Both the position numbers and the translations under genes were made by a program. This document shows positions 63,771 through 64,000 of a stretch of 64,000 nt of DNA, in pieces. The notes beneath the pieces are model-generated. The model worked only from the letters and a program-made list of their open reading frames with translations. It was not told the DNA's origin and did no database searches. Source of the stretch: Halomonas sp. GD1P12 (GTDB taxonomy: Bacteria > Pseudomonadota > Gammaproteobacteria > Pseudomonadales > Halomonadaceae); assembly GCF_025725645.1 (NCBI RefSeq), contig NZ_CP107007.1, forward strand, positions 1 to 64,000, in the 5' to 3' direction. Positions within the stretch are counted from its first letter, which is position 1, and every line of letters begins with the position of its first letter.

Positions 63771-64000
63771 CTAGCCGAGCCCGGTGAGTGACAGCATCAC
63801 GCCCAGATAAAGCGGTATCAAAAGTGGGGCCAGCAGCGTGCTCGTCAGCACCGCAAGCGCCCCCTTTTGCGGCTCGATCCCAAGCTCCATGGCGACCACC
63901 ACCACGTTGGAGGCCATCGGCACCACGCTCAACAGCAATAGCGCCAACGCCAGCGTCGGCGAAAGCCCCAGGAGCGCATCGAGTACCAGTACCCCAATGA
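63771..64000 (-). CDS. AEC-family transporter, C-terminal part (cut by window edge)
   Basis: The minus-strand frame open at the window end translates to about 75 residues with three hydrophobic segments and the family-like blocks VVPMASNVVVVAMELG and VLTSTLLAPLLIPLYLG, ending at the stop at 63771-63773. It matches the end of auxin-efflux-carrier (AEC) proteins, which carry carboxylates or other anions. The start lies outside the window. It converges on ligB with an 11-bp gap. Confidence 0.85.
   Translation of the reverse strand, partial: IGVLVLDALLGLSPTLALALLLLSVVPMASNVVVVAMELGIEPQKGALAVLTSTLLAPLLIPLYLGVMLSLTGLG

Overview
The window looks like the replication-origin end of a GC-rich gammaproteobacterial chromosome. 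The 16S rRNA gene, the gene orders (dnaA-dnaN-recF-gyrB, ygfB-pepP-ubiH-ubiI, tkt-epd-pgk-fba) and the protein sequences fit Halomonadaceae (Halomonas-like). This assignment rests on recalled similarity, not on a search.

Layout: 1-356 is an AT-rich origin with five DnaA boxes. It is followed by dnaA, dnaN, recF and gyrB (357-6628). Four perfect 16-bp parS sites lie between 3.4 and 8.2 kb, two of them inside recF, so origin firing and ParB-directed segregation are physically linked here. Next come gmhB and an unusual kinase-like gene, then glyS-glyQ on the minus strand. From 11.4 to 22.8 kb is an LPS inner-core locus: hldD, waaF, an OpgB-like phosphoglycerol transferase, four glycosyltransferases, kdkA, hldE and waaA. 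Its genes alternate in direction and often overlap, including a 90-bp tail-to-tail overlap and a pair of start codons sharing one CATG.

The middle (22.8-43.9 kb) is core metabolism and envelope maintenance. It holds rpiA/ilvA, a 32-residue membrane miniprotein, fau-6S RNA-zapA, ygfB-pepP-ubiH-ubiI, gpmI-envC-ctpA, a rhodanese with secB, rsmE, a solute symporter with an unknown partner, cvfB, gshB-yqgE-ruvX and pyrB.

A complete rRNA operon (43.96-49.41 kb) has tandem promoters, boxA, both RNase III stems, 16S, a spacer without tRNA genes, 23S, 5S and a terminator. Just downstream is a decayed second 5S 3' end, split by three copies of a 15-bp GC-rich repeat and followed by its own terminator. 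After it come dgt, a NERD protein, a SUI1/YciH factor, a HAD phosphatase and a small phasin-like protein.

The right end carries the glycolytic/pentose phosphate group tkt-(lrgA-lrgB)-epd-pgk-fba on the minus strand, the divergent metK with a terminator-like hairpin in its leader, an exported LigB-type DNA ligase with a pentapeptide-repeat insertion, and the C-terminus of an AEC-family transporter cut by the window edge.

No mobile elements, CRISPR arrays, prophage genes or defence islands were seen. This is conserved core chromosome. The points of interest are small: regulatory hairpins and palindromes, parS sites inside coding sequence, repeats, overlaps and a few poorly characterised proteins.
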